A stretch of DNA of 39,425 nucleotides from JAYODW01 sp038116745 (GCA_038116745.1 JAYODW010000040.1:1-39425); one strand, 5' to 3'. Numbered from the stretch's first letter, positions 6,225 to 15,464 are shown. Numbers and translations are program-made. Notes: generated from the letters alone by a model not told the origin.

Positions 6225-8356
6225 GATTCAGTCTCAGGGTTGAGAAGCAAGTAATGGAGCAGTGGGTTGACCTCCCTGCCTGTGAGAGCGTTGGTGACGG
6301 CGTAAGCATAGGTGTTGAAGGCTGGGGATGGGTCCCTGTTCTCTGGTCCGCCGAAAAGAAGAAAGTGATCAACGGGATGAACGCCCGCTTCTGCGACGTC
6401 CGGGTAGCGCTTCAGATACCACTCTGCGTCAAAAAGCGGCGTGCTGACGAGTAGCCGTCTGACTGTCCTGTCTACGCCGGGTAGTTTCCGTCGCCCCCGA
6501 AAACGCCAGTCGACGTGTGCAGCGCGCAGCGCAAGCTTCAGGCGGGCAGGCAGCGAGAGCAGGCGGCTGGACGTGGTCAGCTTGCGGAGTGCGTGGTCAT
6601 TTTGCGTCAGCGCTCTCTGCAGGGCGGCGCTAAGCTCGTCGCGCTGTAAACGCGAGTGTTCTGCCGCGTTCTGGGCAGAATGGAGTTGTGTCTCCAGTGC
6701 GTTGATTTGCTCGGCCAGTTTGGAGCCTCTGCCTGCTAGGCGTTTGGCTCTTGCGTCGAATTCAGAAGCAAGGTTCGCCCTGCGTTCAGAGCGCTGCCGT
6801 ATCTCCTGGATTTTCCGCTCCAGTTCGCTTGCCCGGGCCTCTGCCGCTTGATGCTTGAGAAAATAGCTCTCGAGCTCTTCCTGCACGATGTGCAGCTGAT
6901 TCAGCATGAGCTCATTTTCGTCAGCAGCATCGTCTCTCTCTCGCTCGCTTTTTATCGCACGCTGCTCCAGCTGGGTGGCTTGGGCCTTTAGCTCCTGGGC
7001 GAGTTTTTCAGATTTGTCTCTTGCCTGGATAGTCAGTTCCAACTGCTTTTGTATCTCGCCCGCTTGCGCCTCAGCTTGTTGTTTCGCCTGGGTTAGTTGT
7101 TCGAGCTGTGTTTTCTGCTCTGCCGCGGTCTTCTCGGCACTCGCTTTGGCTTGATTCGCCTGCTCCAGCTGTTTCTGTTTCTCTGCCGTCTGCGCCTCAG
7201 CTTGCTGCTTGGTTTTGGATAACAGCTCACGCTGTCCTTTTAGCTCCTCGGAAAGATTCTCGATCTCTCTCCGGCTCTCTTCCAGCCGCTGCTCTGTGGA
7301 TTGGGAGGCTAAAAAGACCTTTTCCAGTTCTTCCTGAACGCTATGCAGCTGGCTCAGCAGCAGCGCATTTTCCTCGCTTAATTCTGAATGCTTTGATTTA
7401 GCCTCCTGCAGCGCTTGCTCCAGGTTTTCTACATTTGCTGCGAGCCTCTTATGTTGCGCTTCGGCGTCGCGCTGAAGCGCGGCGCGGGCCGACAGGTGCG
7501 ATTGCCTTTGTTCTTCCAGCTCCACGGTCAGATTCTTGAGCGAGCGCGCTTGCGACTCGAACCGCGCTCTTTCCTTATCCCGCGCGTCTTTTCTGGAACG
7601 CAGGTCCTGGGTTAGAGCCCCCGCGCTCGGGAGCGTCTGATAATTGCCCTCCGCCAACGGGAACGCCGTTGCGTCGAGCTCTGCGTCAATGCGTGCAAGT
7701 TCGGGATGAGAAGCGCGGAGAGCTTCGGCGACGAGGGAATCGAGCGCGCGAGGTGGCGGAGGCGCAAGAAGAGCCGCTCTATCAGAATGCGCGAACGATA
7801 TATCAAGCCCTTTGCCAGCGCATATCTGCTCAAAGCCTCTGCCATCGCGCATGACTGATTCACAGTCGAACACCAGACAGCGCGCCCGATTCAAGCGTCG
7901 GAATTGGAGCATGGCGAGGTTTGCATCGCGCCAGTCTGTACAGAATTCTTCCGGGTCTTCGTCTCGTTCGAGTGCCCTAGCCAGCGCATCTTGAAACCGA
8001 GAGAAAAAAATCAGAAAGGTCGTGTCGCGCTGAGTAGCTGCCCAATGCGCCAGAACCTGTGTGTCGTGATTGTCGATAGGTCGCGGTAGGTCGTTGGTCA
8101 ACCGCTGAATGGTGAGCTGTAAACTAAGGGGATCGTCACCCCGGGGGCGGCAAAATCCGACGAGAAGGTTGTCGCTACCGCCCTGGCCCGGCGAGTCCAC
8201 AGGAGCGAAACCAGATCGCTCCAGATATGCTCGCACCGGCGCCCACGAGCTCGTGGGCCATCCTGTTGCGACGATGAGTCCGTTCGATTCGGGAGACGTC
8301 GTTCGACTCAGAGTTCTCAGGGGAACGCGGATGTCTCTGTCCATAGCTCGAAACAT
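6221..8356 (-). CDS. Large coiled-coil glycan-cluster protein, possibly with a sulfotransferase-like N-terminus
   Basis: A 711-residue protein and first gene of the minus-strand operon. The N-terminal ~230 residues form a globular domain beginning GLIVATGWPTSSWAPVRAYL, with FLIFFSRFQDALARAL and CLVFDCESVMRD further on. The layout recalls sulfotransferase-like P-loop proteins of glycan clusters, but the P-loop is not convincing. Residues about 240-620 are coiled coil, including one 42-residue unit shared with the next gene and a duplicated motif (ENALLLSQLHSVQEELEKVF and ENELMLNQLHIVQEELESYF). The C-terminus (FDAEWYLKRYPDVAEAGV, then HFLLFGG) is a short module common at the ends of bacterial glycosyltransferases. 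No strong ribosome binding site is visible at the ATG. It is probably a scaffold or chain-modifying component of polysaccharide synthesis; the function is not established. Confidence 0.75.
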   Translation of the reverse strand: MFRAMDRDIRVPLRTLSRTTSPESNGLIVATGWPTSSWAPVRAYLERSGFAPVDSPGQGGSDNLLVGFCRPRGDDPLSLQLTIQRLTNDLPRPIDNHDTQVLAHWAATQRDTTFLIFFSRFQDALARALERDEDPEEFCTDWRDANLAMLQFRRLNRARCLVFDCESVMRDGRGFEQICAGKGLDISFAHSDRAALLAPPPPRALDSLVAEALRASHPELARIDAELDATAFPLAEGNYQTLPSAGALTQDLRSRKDARDKERARFESQARSLKNLTVELEEQRQSHLSARAALQRDAEAQHKRLAANVENLEQALQEAKSKHSELSEENALLLSQLHSVQEELEKVFLASQSTEQRLEESRREIENLSEELKGQRELLSKTKQQAEAQTAEKQKQLEQANQAKASAEKTAAEQKTQLEQLTQAKQQAEAQAGEIQKQLELTIQARDKSEKLAQELKAQATQLEQRAIKSERERDDAADENELMLNQLHIVQEELESYFLKHQAAEARASELERKIQEIRQRSERRANLASEFDARAKRLAGRGSKLAEQINALETQLHSAQNAAEHSRLQRDELSAALQRALTQNDHALRKLTTSSRLLSLPARLKLALRAAHVDWRFRGRRKLPGVDRTVRRLLVSTPLFDAEWYLKRYPDVAEAGVHPVDHFLLFGGPENRDPSPAFNTYAYAVTNALTGREVNPLLHYLLLNPETES
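7085..7210. repeat. Dispersed copy of the 126-bp coiled-coil repeat
   Basis: Nearly the same 126-bp unit as at 5211-5462, but inside the upstream gene and about 1.7 kb away. Its close nucleotide similarity suggests recent duplication or gene conversion between the two genes. Confidence 0.85.
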
Positions 8357-8536
8357 GTAATGCGAAGCTTAGCCAGGGTGGCATTTAAGCACGTCGAGAA
8401 GATCAGAGCGATGGACGGAATGAAAGCTCGCCGAGCCGAGAGCCCTCATGTCAGTCAGTGCTGAAACGTGCAGTCGCCCAAGGACAGAATTGCGTTGCCG
8501 GAAAGCCGGTCCGCGCTCGCTTTGTCGTGCCGCCAA
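8357..8536. promoter_or_regulatory. Divergent intergenic region between two glycan operons
   Basis: About 180 bases lie between the divergent starts at 8356 (minus) and 8537 (plus). Both transcription units must be driven from here or from further within. I see no convincing paired -35/-10 boxes on either strand, and neither start has a good Shine-Dalgarno sequence. Confidence 0.4.
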
Positions 8537-10672
8537 ATGAACGAGACATTGGTTCGTGTAGCCAGAACGGCTTTTGAAGAGGGACGGTTCCAGGACGCTC
8601 TCGTGGCCTATGCGAGAGCGGCTCGGTATCTCGGAGCTAGCTTGTTTGAGCACAACATTCGGCTCTGTCTCAGGAAGCTGTCGACTCCCGAGCCACCGAT
8701 CCACAGCGATAACTTTGCCACCGCAAGCCACTCGCTGATTAACAATTTCTTTGACGCGGTCTTCTGGGTTAGAGATCCCAATAGCTCAGGCGAGCTTTTC
8801 GCCCCTGCTGTCCAGTTTGATGCCGCCGGGGTCCAGGTTGTCCCTGTCGAGCTAACGGCGTCAGGCTCCAACTTTCTGGGGGGGCAGGGCAGGTCGCTGG
8901 ACGCTGATGCGCGGGATGCGATTGCAGCCAGTGAGCCAGTGCCTCTCCAATACGCCAACGTGGAGCAAGCTTTCTGTTCCCTATACGAGCAGGCAAGGAC
9001 TCGAGGCGCCCGAGCTATTCTGATCTTGCGTGGTGATGTCGAGCTTTGCTGCTCGTTTGCGACCCAGCTGGCTTTTCTGATGTCGTCCGTGCCGCCTGAC
9101 TGGCAGGTGGTCAGTCTGGCCTGGCCTGGCGGGGTACCGTACCAATGGACGCAGGAACAGTTACTGTCGGGGTATGTTCGGTGCCCATGTCCGTCACTGC
9201 GGCAATTCCGGGCACTGGCTGTGCGTGTCAGGGAAAATCTGCCCCAGGCGAGCGCAGGCGCCGGGGTGAAATCTGCGGACTATGCCCCGCATCTAGCATC
9301 GATCTTTTCTCAGGGTGGGCGCTGCTACTCAGCGTGCCCGCCCCTTATTCGTGACGCGGGCGAACCCTCTGATCGTGACAAAAGGCAAATGTCTTCTCCC
9401 GCGTTGGCCAACTCTGTGAACGCAGTTCAATTCCGGACTCGGCACCGCCTACCCGTCGTCGGTGTCCAGCTCGCGCCCGAGCAGCGCGAATTTGATATTG
9501 AGCGCCTGTGTAAAGAATGCGCCCCTTTTGTGGATCTCAGACTATTCCGCGACAGCCGGGATGGGTTGCGTCCGGTACATCCGCCGGAACCTGGCGGCTG
9601 GCGAGCGTCCTCAACGGCGAGCACGCCTGGTGCCGGGCATGCGCTTGGCATGGACTTCCTCACGGCGGCAGACCCGGAGGTCGAACTTCGCAGTGAGATT
9701 ATCCGCGAATTTCTCAGGCATCAGCTTTTCGCCAGACCAGCACCTGTCGGCTTGCGTCCCGCTGGTTATGTGGCTGCTCGTTGCCGACGGGGGTGGGTGA
9801 GCATCATCATCCCCACCTTCAAACGCGCTGGACGGCTCGCTGATGCACTGAGGTCTGTGCTTTCTCAGGATTACGCGCGTAAGGAAATCATCGTGGTCAG
9901 CGACAATGATCCCGAAGGGCAGCACGCGGAGGAGGCTGCCGCAGTCGTGGACAAGATGCGGAACGAGCATCCGCATATCCGGCTGTTGTTCACTCAACAC
10001 GCTCGGCGCAGAAACGCCGCTGCTGCCCGTAATACAGGTTTCCTTAACGCAAGCGGTGAGTACATTTGCTTTCTGGACGATGACGATGTTTATTTGCCCG
10101 GCCGTCTTTCGACGGCTGTGGCGTTGCTGCAAGTCAGCGCCGAGGAGATCGGAGCAGTTTATTGTGGATATCTTGGATGGAATTCCAGCCAAAATGACTT
10201 AGCCAGGTATCCGCAGGGCGACCTATCCAGGAAAATCATGTCACTGAACTACGCGTCGCACTACGTCCATACGGATACGGTCACCTACCGGCGCAGCGCG
10301 CTCGAGATTCTGAACGGCTTTGATGAATCTTTCGAGCGACATCAAGACCTCGAGCTCAATCTGCGTTTCTTCTCGCGCTACAAAATGGCGGCGGCGCCTA
10401 CACTTGGCGTACATCTCAATCCTGCTGGAAAACAGGCGCAAAACGACGTACATAACCTTGAGAGATTTGAATTGAAAGAAAAGTTCTTCAGAAAATTCTC
10501 AGAAATATTCGAATCATTTGACCCTGAGACGCAGTCGTTAATCATCGAACGACATTTCAACGATACGATGCGCTACGTTTCTAATAAAAAGAGAGCACTG
10601 GAATATCTTAAGTCCAGAAGAAACTCTCTTGTTCTCGGAATCTTTTATGAAAAGCTCGCAAGAGTTAGCTGA
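8537..10672 (+). CDS. Multidomain glycosyltransferase: TPR-like + GT25-like + GT2
   Basis: A 711-residue protein. Residues about 5-50 are a TPR-like helical segment (AFEEGRFQDALVAYARAARY) strikingly similar in layout to the N-terminus of the KfoC-like synthase. A middle region (about 70-215) with FFDAVFWV, a helix-rich stretch and ILILRGDVELC resembles a degenerate GT25-type domain; this is tentative. The C-terminal GT2 domain begins VSIIIPTFKRAGRL (about 420) and carries YICFLDDDDVY (DDDD at 514-517), then GFDESFERHQDLELNLRF. The nucleotide-sugar donor is unknown. I use the ATG at 8537 because the TPR-like segment starts right after it; a GTG at 8468 would add 23 residues. It is the first gene of a plus-strand run of glycan genes. 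Confidence 0.83.
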   Translation: MNETLVRVARTAFEEGRFQDALVAYARAARYLGASLFEHNIRLCLRKLSTPEPPIHSDNFATASHSLINNFFDAVFWVRDPNSSGELFAPAVQFDAAGVQVVPVELTASGSNFLGGQGRSLDADARDAIAASEPVPLQYANVEQAFCSLYEQARTRGARAILILRGDVELCCSFATQLAFLMSSVPPDWQVVSLAWPGGVPYQWTQEQLLSGYVRCPCPSLRQFRALAVRVRENLPQASAGAGVKSADYAPHLASIFSQGGRCYSACPPLIRDAGEPSDRDKRQMSSPALANSVNAVQFRTRHRLPVVGVQLAPEQREFDIERLCKECAPFVDLRLFRDSRDGLRPVHPPEPGGWRASSTASTPGAGHALGMDFLTAADPEVELRSEIIREFLRHQLFARPAPVGLRPAGYVAARCRRGWVSIIIPTFKRAGRLADALRSVLSQDYARKEIIVVSDNDPEGQHAEEAAAVVDKMRNEHPHIRLLFTQHARRRNAAAARNTGFLNASGEYICFLDDDDVYLPGRLSTAVALLQVSAEEIGAVYCGYLGWNSSQNDLARYPQGDLSRKIMSLNYASHYVHTDTVTYRRSALEILNGFDESFERHQDLELNLRFFSRYKMAAAPTLGVHLNPAGKQAQNDVHNLERFELKEKFFRKFSEIFESFDPETQSLIIERHFNDTMRYVSNKKRALEYLKSRRNSLVLGIFYEKLARVS

Positions 10673-10729
10673 AGATTCAGCCCTCCTGCTTGCGAAGTGC
10701 GTTAGGTCCCAGGCGGACTATGCCAGTTT

Positions 10730-11593
10730 ATGATAGAGCGTAGGCGGTTTGACCAGCTGCAGGAATTAGTAGGTCGCTGTCGTTCCCGGCGCGAGCTGAT
10801 GCGATGTGCGGACTTTAAATCTTTTTTGACTGAAAAGATCAGTACCCGTCTCTCGCGCGAAAAAACTCTATCGCTTGATGTTTTTGACACCCTGCTTTTG
10901 CGCAACGATAAGTCCGAAATCCGTCGATTTCATGAGATCGCAGAGCGGTCGCGGTTATTGCTGGCAACGTCTGGTGAAGCGGGAACCCTGACAACAAACG
11001 ATCTGCTCGCGGCCCGCTTGCTCGCCACGCAGGCAAGCTACCGCGCTTCAATGGCACGCAATGGATGCAGAGAGGGCCATCTTCACGATATTTATCGAAC
11101 TCTATGCCGCCTTCTCTCCCTCGATTGTCGGTATGCCAGATTATTTGTACGGCTGGAAATTGATTATGAGTCGGAAAATGTTTCGCTGAATGACTGTCTT
11201 GATGAGTGCGTGCGTGAGTTCAGAGATCAAGGTGGCCGGGTTATCCTCGTGAGCGATATGTATATGACAGCACGAATGATTACGGAGCTGCTGGAAAGGC
11301 TGGGTGCTCCACTAGAGGTTTATGGCACCGTATTCTCCAGCGCAGATGTCACTTTTTCGAAACGATCCGGAAAAATTTACAAATTTATTGAGGCAGAGCT
11401 TGGAAGCTCTGCGGACGTTTTCCTGCACATCGGCGATGACGCAGAAGCGGATTTCTACCAGGCACGCAGACAGGGCTGGGACGCACTCCATCTACCGATT
11501 AGCAGCAGAGAAATTGCAAGAAGAAACCGGGATTTACGCCAAACCCAAACCAGACTTTCCCAATATAGTGGTTTTGACGTCAATCGCGTCTAG
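10730..11593 (+). CDS. HAD-superfamily hydrolase of a glycan cluster (probably 5' part of a split gene)
   Basis: A 287-residue HAD phosphatase-like protein. Motif I is SLDVFDTLLLRND (nucleophile D50, acid D53), motif II VILVSDMYMT, a lysine in FSKRSGKIYKFI serves as motif III, and motif IV is FLHIGDDAEAD, so the catalytic set is complete. The family resembles COG5610 predicted HAD hydrolases found in polysaccharide clusters, which normally continue into a second domain. Here the frame stops with TAG at 11591, and the expected continuation (GPIFHRWMWG, then FFFCARGG) appears in the next ORF in the same frame. The 165 bases between contain a coding-like stretch in another frame, which suggests two compensating frameshifts. 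Substrate unknown. Confidence 0.82.
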   Translation: MIERRRFDQLQELVGRCRSRRELMRCADFKSFLTEKISTRLSREKTLSLDVFDTLLLRNDKSEIRRFHEIAERSRLLLATSGEAGTLTTNDLLAARLLATQASYRASMARNGCREGHLHDIYRTLCRLLSLDCRYARLFVRLEIDYESENVSLNDCLDECVREFRDQGGRVILVSDMYMTARMITELLERLGAPLEVYGTVFSSADVTFSKRSGKIYKFIEAELGSSADVFLHIGDDAEADFYQARRQGWDALHLPISSREIARRNRDLRQTQTRLSQYSGFDVNRV

Positions 11594-11758
11594 CCACTGG
11601 CATGGATTATCGTTATGGCCGCTTTTGCCGGTATCGGAGTACGGAAGCCTCTCGTTGCGTGTTTTACTTTCCTACAGAAGCGCTTGAACGGATGGGCCAC
11701 GGTGCCGACGCCATTGGCGACACTCTGCTCAGCCAGCAGAGAATAAATTAACCAGAAG

Positions 11759-14176
11759 ATGACGATAGATTCAGACGCGCCGAGCGCTCTCCTGGGCCCG
11801 ATATTTCACCGATGGATGTGGGGTATCAAGCAATATTGTGACTATTTGGATGATGGCGATGCGGCTTTTTTTTTCTGCGCTCGTGGTGGAGTTCAGATCC
11901 TGGACTTGTTTCGGCAGCTGTTCCCTCAGGGCACATTGTCCTGGGAGGGACGTTGCCATGTCATGTGGGCGTCACGGCTGTCGATCTGCAAGGGAATTTT
12001 CCTACGAGCGCCGGGGGCTGCGTTCGGTTTTTTAGAGGGCGAGTTTCGCGGGCGCAAGATTCGCGATGTCGTTCACGCACTGCTGAAAAACCATCCCACC
12101 TTCCAGTCGGAGATCTCCAGTGGAAGATCGGAACTCGACGCGGAGGCTGAGCAGTTCGGGCAATGGTTCACAGCGTCACGAGATCCGCTCGCTGCCCGAC
12201 TTTCGGAATATCTCGCAGAATGCTCGTTGGCGCTTGATGTGTTGCTGGACAGTAAAAGGCGGGCGCAAGGCCGGTCGGTTTTGGTCGACACGGGATGGCA
12301 CGGCACGATCCGTGGGCTTTTACAGAATGGCTTTCCAGCCCACGACTGGAGGGGACTGTATTTTGGCCGACTGATTGATAACGGTTTGGCTATTCACAGT
12401 GCGGCCGAAGTGGGCCTCATCTTCGAATCCAGGCTGTTTGACCAACAGAATCCCGCAACGGCTTTCAGCCAGCACATCCATCTGATTGAGTCTCTGATGG
12501 AAGGATCAGGACAGTCGATTGAGGAACTGCCGGGAGGACCGCTGGCTGATATCGCGCGCGTTCAAATCGCGTCCAACCAAGCAAGCTCAAATGAAACTGC
12601 CAGCAATCCGGACTTCGCCAAAATCAAGCGTTACCTGCAGTCCAACGCGGCCCTCGGCCTTGCCGAGGTCGTCGCACGCTATCAGAGTGCGCTTGCCAAA
12701 GTGGCAGATATTCTGGTCACTCCGACGCCCGGCCAAGTGGTGGCGTGGAGCGGTGGAGAACGTTGCGCAGATGTGGGGCGCTCCGAGCGCGTGCCTGTCG
12801 TCATGCCTGTAAGCAGCGGAAGCCGCCAGGAACGCGTTCAACGTAGCTTGTGGAAACAGGGACAGCTCGCCTTAGAGTATGGGAGTAGTTCTTATTGTCG
12901 CGCCCAGCAGATACAAATGGCTTGCGAAAGCGTGAATTCTGATTTAGCCGATGCTGCTGATGCAGTCCCACGGCACAATATGGGCATTAAGGAGGCTGCC
13001 TCTATGAGCGAAGACCCCGCGGTCGCTATCGTCACGCGCACGAAAGACAGGCCACTGCTCCTAGCCCGGGCCGCAGGAAGCGTCGCAGCCCAGTCCTTCA
13101 AAGATTTTGAGTGGGTGGTGATTAACGATGGCGGCGATCCGGAAACCGCTGCGGCGGTCATTGAGCAGTCTGCCGTGGACCGCAGGCGGATCACCTTTCT
13201 CTCAAACACTGAATCGGTGGGCATGGAAGCCGCGTCGAATCTTGCCATAAGCCATTCAAAATCGGAATTCATCGTTATTCATGATGATGACGACTCCTGG
13301 GACCCGGGTTTTCTGGAATGCACAGTGGATTTCCTGCGCTCTGAAAAGGGAAGGATTTATTCCGGAGTCATTACCCGCACGAAATACATCTCAGAAAAAA
13401 TTATTAACGATGAGGTGGTCGAAGTCGATAGCTTTCCGTACAACGACTGGGTGCGAAACATTCAACTAGCAGAAATGGCCTGCAGCAATATGTTCCCGCC
13501 GATAGCATTTCTTTACAAGAGAAGTTTATGGGAGAAAGTCGGCGGATATAGAGAGAAACTGCCCGTTCTGGGTGATTGGTACTTCAACCTCGAGTTTCTA
13601 TTACACGCAGACATTGGGGTCATAGACAAGTCGTTAGCGAATTATCATCATCGGGATGTGGATTCCTCGACAACCGCTGCTTACTCGAACTCGGTTATTG
13701 GATCCAAAGCCCTGCACGAGGAATATGCATCTGTTGTGCGGAATGAGTTTGTGCGCAGTCACGCAGATTCTCAAGCCGCAGTTGTCAGCGTACTCCTCGG
13801 CTATGGACTCGAACGCCAGACAGCGTCCTCAGTGGTCGCCCGCGAAAGGAGGCTGCAACCTGCGACGAAGCCTGATTTTGATCGCCTTTGGTGCGTGACC
13901 CATCTCAATCTTCACCTCCTGCGAAAATGGTGGCTCAGGCTGTGGCCGTTTTCTTATCCTCACCTGAAGGTTCAGGCCGGCTGGTACGAGGTCGAGGCAC
14001 TCATAAAGAGAGTCGGGTTTGCGGTTCCCAGTCCTGATGATTTTGATACCTACGCTTACTTGAAGCTGTACCCTGATGTGGAAGAGGCGATCCAGACGGG
14101 AAAGTTAACGACCGCATACATGCATTACATAATGCATGGGAGACCTGAGGGACGCGTTCGGACAGCGAAATCCTGA
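11759..14176 (+). CDS. HAD-associated C-terminal domain fused to a GT2 glycosyltransferase
   Basis: An 805-residue ORF. Residues about 10-330 (GPIFHRWMWGIKQYCDYLDD, FFFCARGGVQILDLFRQLFP, SVLVDTGWHGTI) look like the second half of a COG5610-type HAD protein whose catalytic half is encoded just upstream. A GT2 domain follows (about 420-640): VAIVTRTKDRPLLL, WVVINDGGDPE, FIVIHDDDDSWD (metal-binding acidic cluster) and LPVLGDWYFNLEFLLHADIG. The C-terminus DDFDTYAYLKLYPDVEEA with HYIMHGRPEGR is the same kind of terminal module as in the coiled-coil protein at 6221-8356. The ATG lacks a clear ribosome binding site, in line with this being the 3' part of a split gene. If the frameshifts are sequencing errors, one protein of about 1,150 residues is expected. 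Confidence 0.8.
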   Translation: MTIDSDAPSALLGPIFHRWMWGIKQYCDYLDDGDAAFFFCARGGVQILDLFRQLFPQGTLSWEGRCHVMWASRLSICKGIFLRAPGAAFGFLEGEFRGRKIRDVVHALLKNHPTFQSEISSGRSELDAEAEQFGQWFTASRDPLAARLSEYLAECSLALDVLLDSKRRAQGRSVLVDTGWHGTIRGLLQNGFPAHDWRGLYFGRLIDNGLAIHSAAEVGLIFESRLFDQQNPATAFSQHIHLIESLMEGSGQSIEELPGGPLADIARVQIASNQASSNETASNPDFAKIKRYLQSNAALGLAEVVARYQSALAKVADILVTPTPGQVVAWSGGERCADVGRSERVPVVMPVSSGSRQERVQRSLWKQGQLALEYGSSSYCRAQQIQMACESVNSDLADAADAVPRHNMGIKEAASMSEDPAVAIVTRTKDRPLLLARAAGSVAAQSFKDFEWVVINDGGDPETAAAVIEQSAVDRRRITFLSNTESVGMEAASNLAISHSKSEFIVIHDDDDSWDPGFLECTVDFLRSEKGRIYSGVITRTKYISEKIINDEVVEVDSFPYNDWVRNIQLAEMACSNMFPPIAFLYKRSLWEKVGGYREKLPVLGDWYFNLEFLLHADIGVIDKSLANYHHRDVDSSTTAAYSNSVIGSKALHEEYASVVRNEFVRSHADSQAAVVSVLLGYGLERQTASSVVARERRLQPATKPDFDRLWCVTHLNLHLLRKWWLRLWPFSYPHLKVQAGWYEVEALIKRVGFAVPSPDDFDTYAYLKLYPDVEEAIQTGKLTTAYMHYIMHGRPEGRVRTAKS

Positions 14177-14240
14177 GTAACTTGCTGCCATTGCAAATAT
14201 TGCCCTGCATTGCAAAAAAAAATTTAAGGAACAACACCGA

Positions 14241-15464
14241 ATGGAATGCATACTGCACCTTGGGACCGAGAAAACAGCCACTTCATCCATACAGGCCTGG
14301 CTCTACGCTCAAGAGGCGCGGCTCCTCGATCAGGGTGTTGCGGTGTCGCACGCAATTGGGAAGCCTAATAATCGCGATCTGGTGGCATATTTTCAGTCAG
14401 ATTTTGATGACTGGTTTAAAGACCGCGGCATTTTGAGTGTCAGCCAAAAAAAATCGTACTTCCGTGGTTTCGAAGAAAATTTATCTAGAGAAATAGAGTC
14501 AGCTTCAAAAAAATACAATAAGTTCGTTATTTCGTCAGAGCATTTTCATTCGCGGCTTAAGCGGCAAGAGGACATAGGCAGTCTTGCTGAATATTGCAAA
14601 AAGTACTTCGACCGGATAACGCTCCTTTGTTATTTCAAGGAGCAATCTGTTTTGGCGCGTGGTGTTTATTCAACCAGGCTCGTATTTGGGACCTCAGAGT
14701 CAGAAGAGGAATATTTAAAGAAAATTACGCCCGATATGTTGTACTACAACTACCACCGATTTTTGACACGATGGGAAGACAGTTTCAAACCGGATAAAAT
14801 AGAAGCAGTGATTTTCAGCGAACAGCTCTTCGAGGACGGCAATATATTGAAGGACTTCGCAAAGCGATGTGGTATTCAACTTGACTCGATGGCAGATAGC
14901 TTTAATCAGGCCCGGGTTAACGTTTCGTTGACCAGAACGCAGCGCACGCTGGTCCGGGCCCTCAATACGGCGCTGCCGCGCTACGACAAAGCCGGGCGCT
15001 TGAACCGGGTCAGAACTTCCATGGTTGAGCAGATTAGAGGGTTGTCTGCGCCAGGCGAAAACCGCGCGGCTTTTTTTGACACGGCCGCTATTTACGCGCT
15101 GTTTGATGAGTCAAATCGCGAGTTCGCAAAGAAATTCTTGAACGTGACCGCTAATCCTTTCGAGCCGCCCGAAACGGTCACGGAGGATGTCGCGATGGAT
15201 CGGGACGCTTGGGAAATGTTCGAAGCAGAGATGCAGCCGGTGCTCAGTGGGCTCTTCGGCAGTCTGCTGAAAGGACCTAAGTCGCTAACGCCAAAAGATG
15301 GAGATCGCCTTTCACAGATCGCTAGAAAAATAAGAGACGGCAAGCGCGCCGACGATAACGATGCCCTTTTTTTGTTACGAAAAGCGCTAGCAGTGCATCC
15401 AACGCGTCAAAAGCTGAGGAACGAAGTATTGCAGTTGCGAGCGCGAGCGCGAGCGCGTGGGTAA
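14241..15464 (+). CDS. Sulfotransferase-like protein
   Basis: A 407-residue protein starting MECILHLGTEKTATSSIQAW, the pattern of the 5'-phosphosulfate-binding loop (LHxGxxKTxTxSIQ) of PAPS-dependent sulfotransferases and their bacterial glycan-cluster relatives. KFVISSEHFHSRL and ITLLCYFKEQSVLARGVYS fit the later core strand and the 3'-phosphate-binding region. It would transfer sulfate to a saccharide in the cytoplasm. AAGGA lies about nine bases before the ATG, supporting the start. The C-terminus ends in an arginine/alanine run from a short GAGCGC-type repeat, which may be a slippage extension. It is AT-richer than its neighbours in its first half. It could instead be a non-catalytic P-loop relative. 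Confidence 0.78.
   Translation: MECILHLGTEKTATSSIQAWLYAQEARLLDQGVAVSHAIGKPNNRDLVAYFQSDFDDWFKDRGILSVSQKKSYFRGFEENLSREIESASKKYNKFVISSEHFHSRLKRQEDIGSLAEYCKKYFDRITLLCYFKEQSVLARGVYSTRLVFGTSESEEEYLKKITPDMLYYNYHRFLTRWEDSFKPDKIEAVIFSEQLFEDGNILKDFAKRCGIQLDSMADSFNQARVNVSLTRTQRTLVRALNTALPRYDKAGRLNRVRTSMVEQIRGLSAPGENRAAFFDTAAIYALFDESNREFAKKFLNVTANPFEPPETVTEDVAMDRDAWEMFEAEMQPVLSGLFGSLLKGPKSLTPKDGDRLSQIARKIRDGKRADDNDALFLLRKALAVHPTRQKLRNEVLQLRARARARG

Noticed and set aside
11322..11687. 121-residue plus-strand ORF bridging the HAD gap
   Set aside because: Most of it is an out-of-frame reading of the HAD domain; the coding-like sequence in the gap is in a different frame.
15435..15464. Short GAGCGC-type simple repeat
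   Set aside because: Only a few copies at the end of a coding sequence encoding Arg/Ala; likely slippage, not a separate element.
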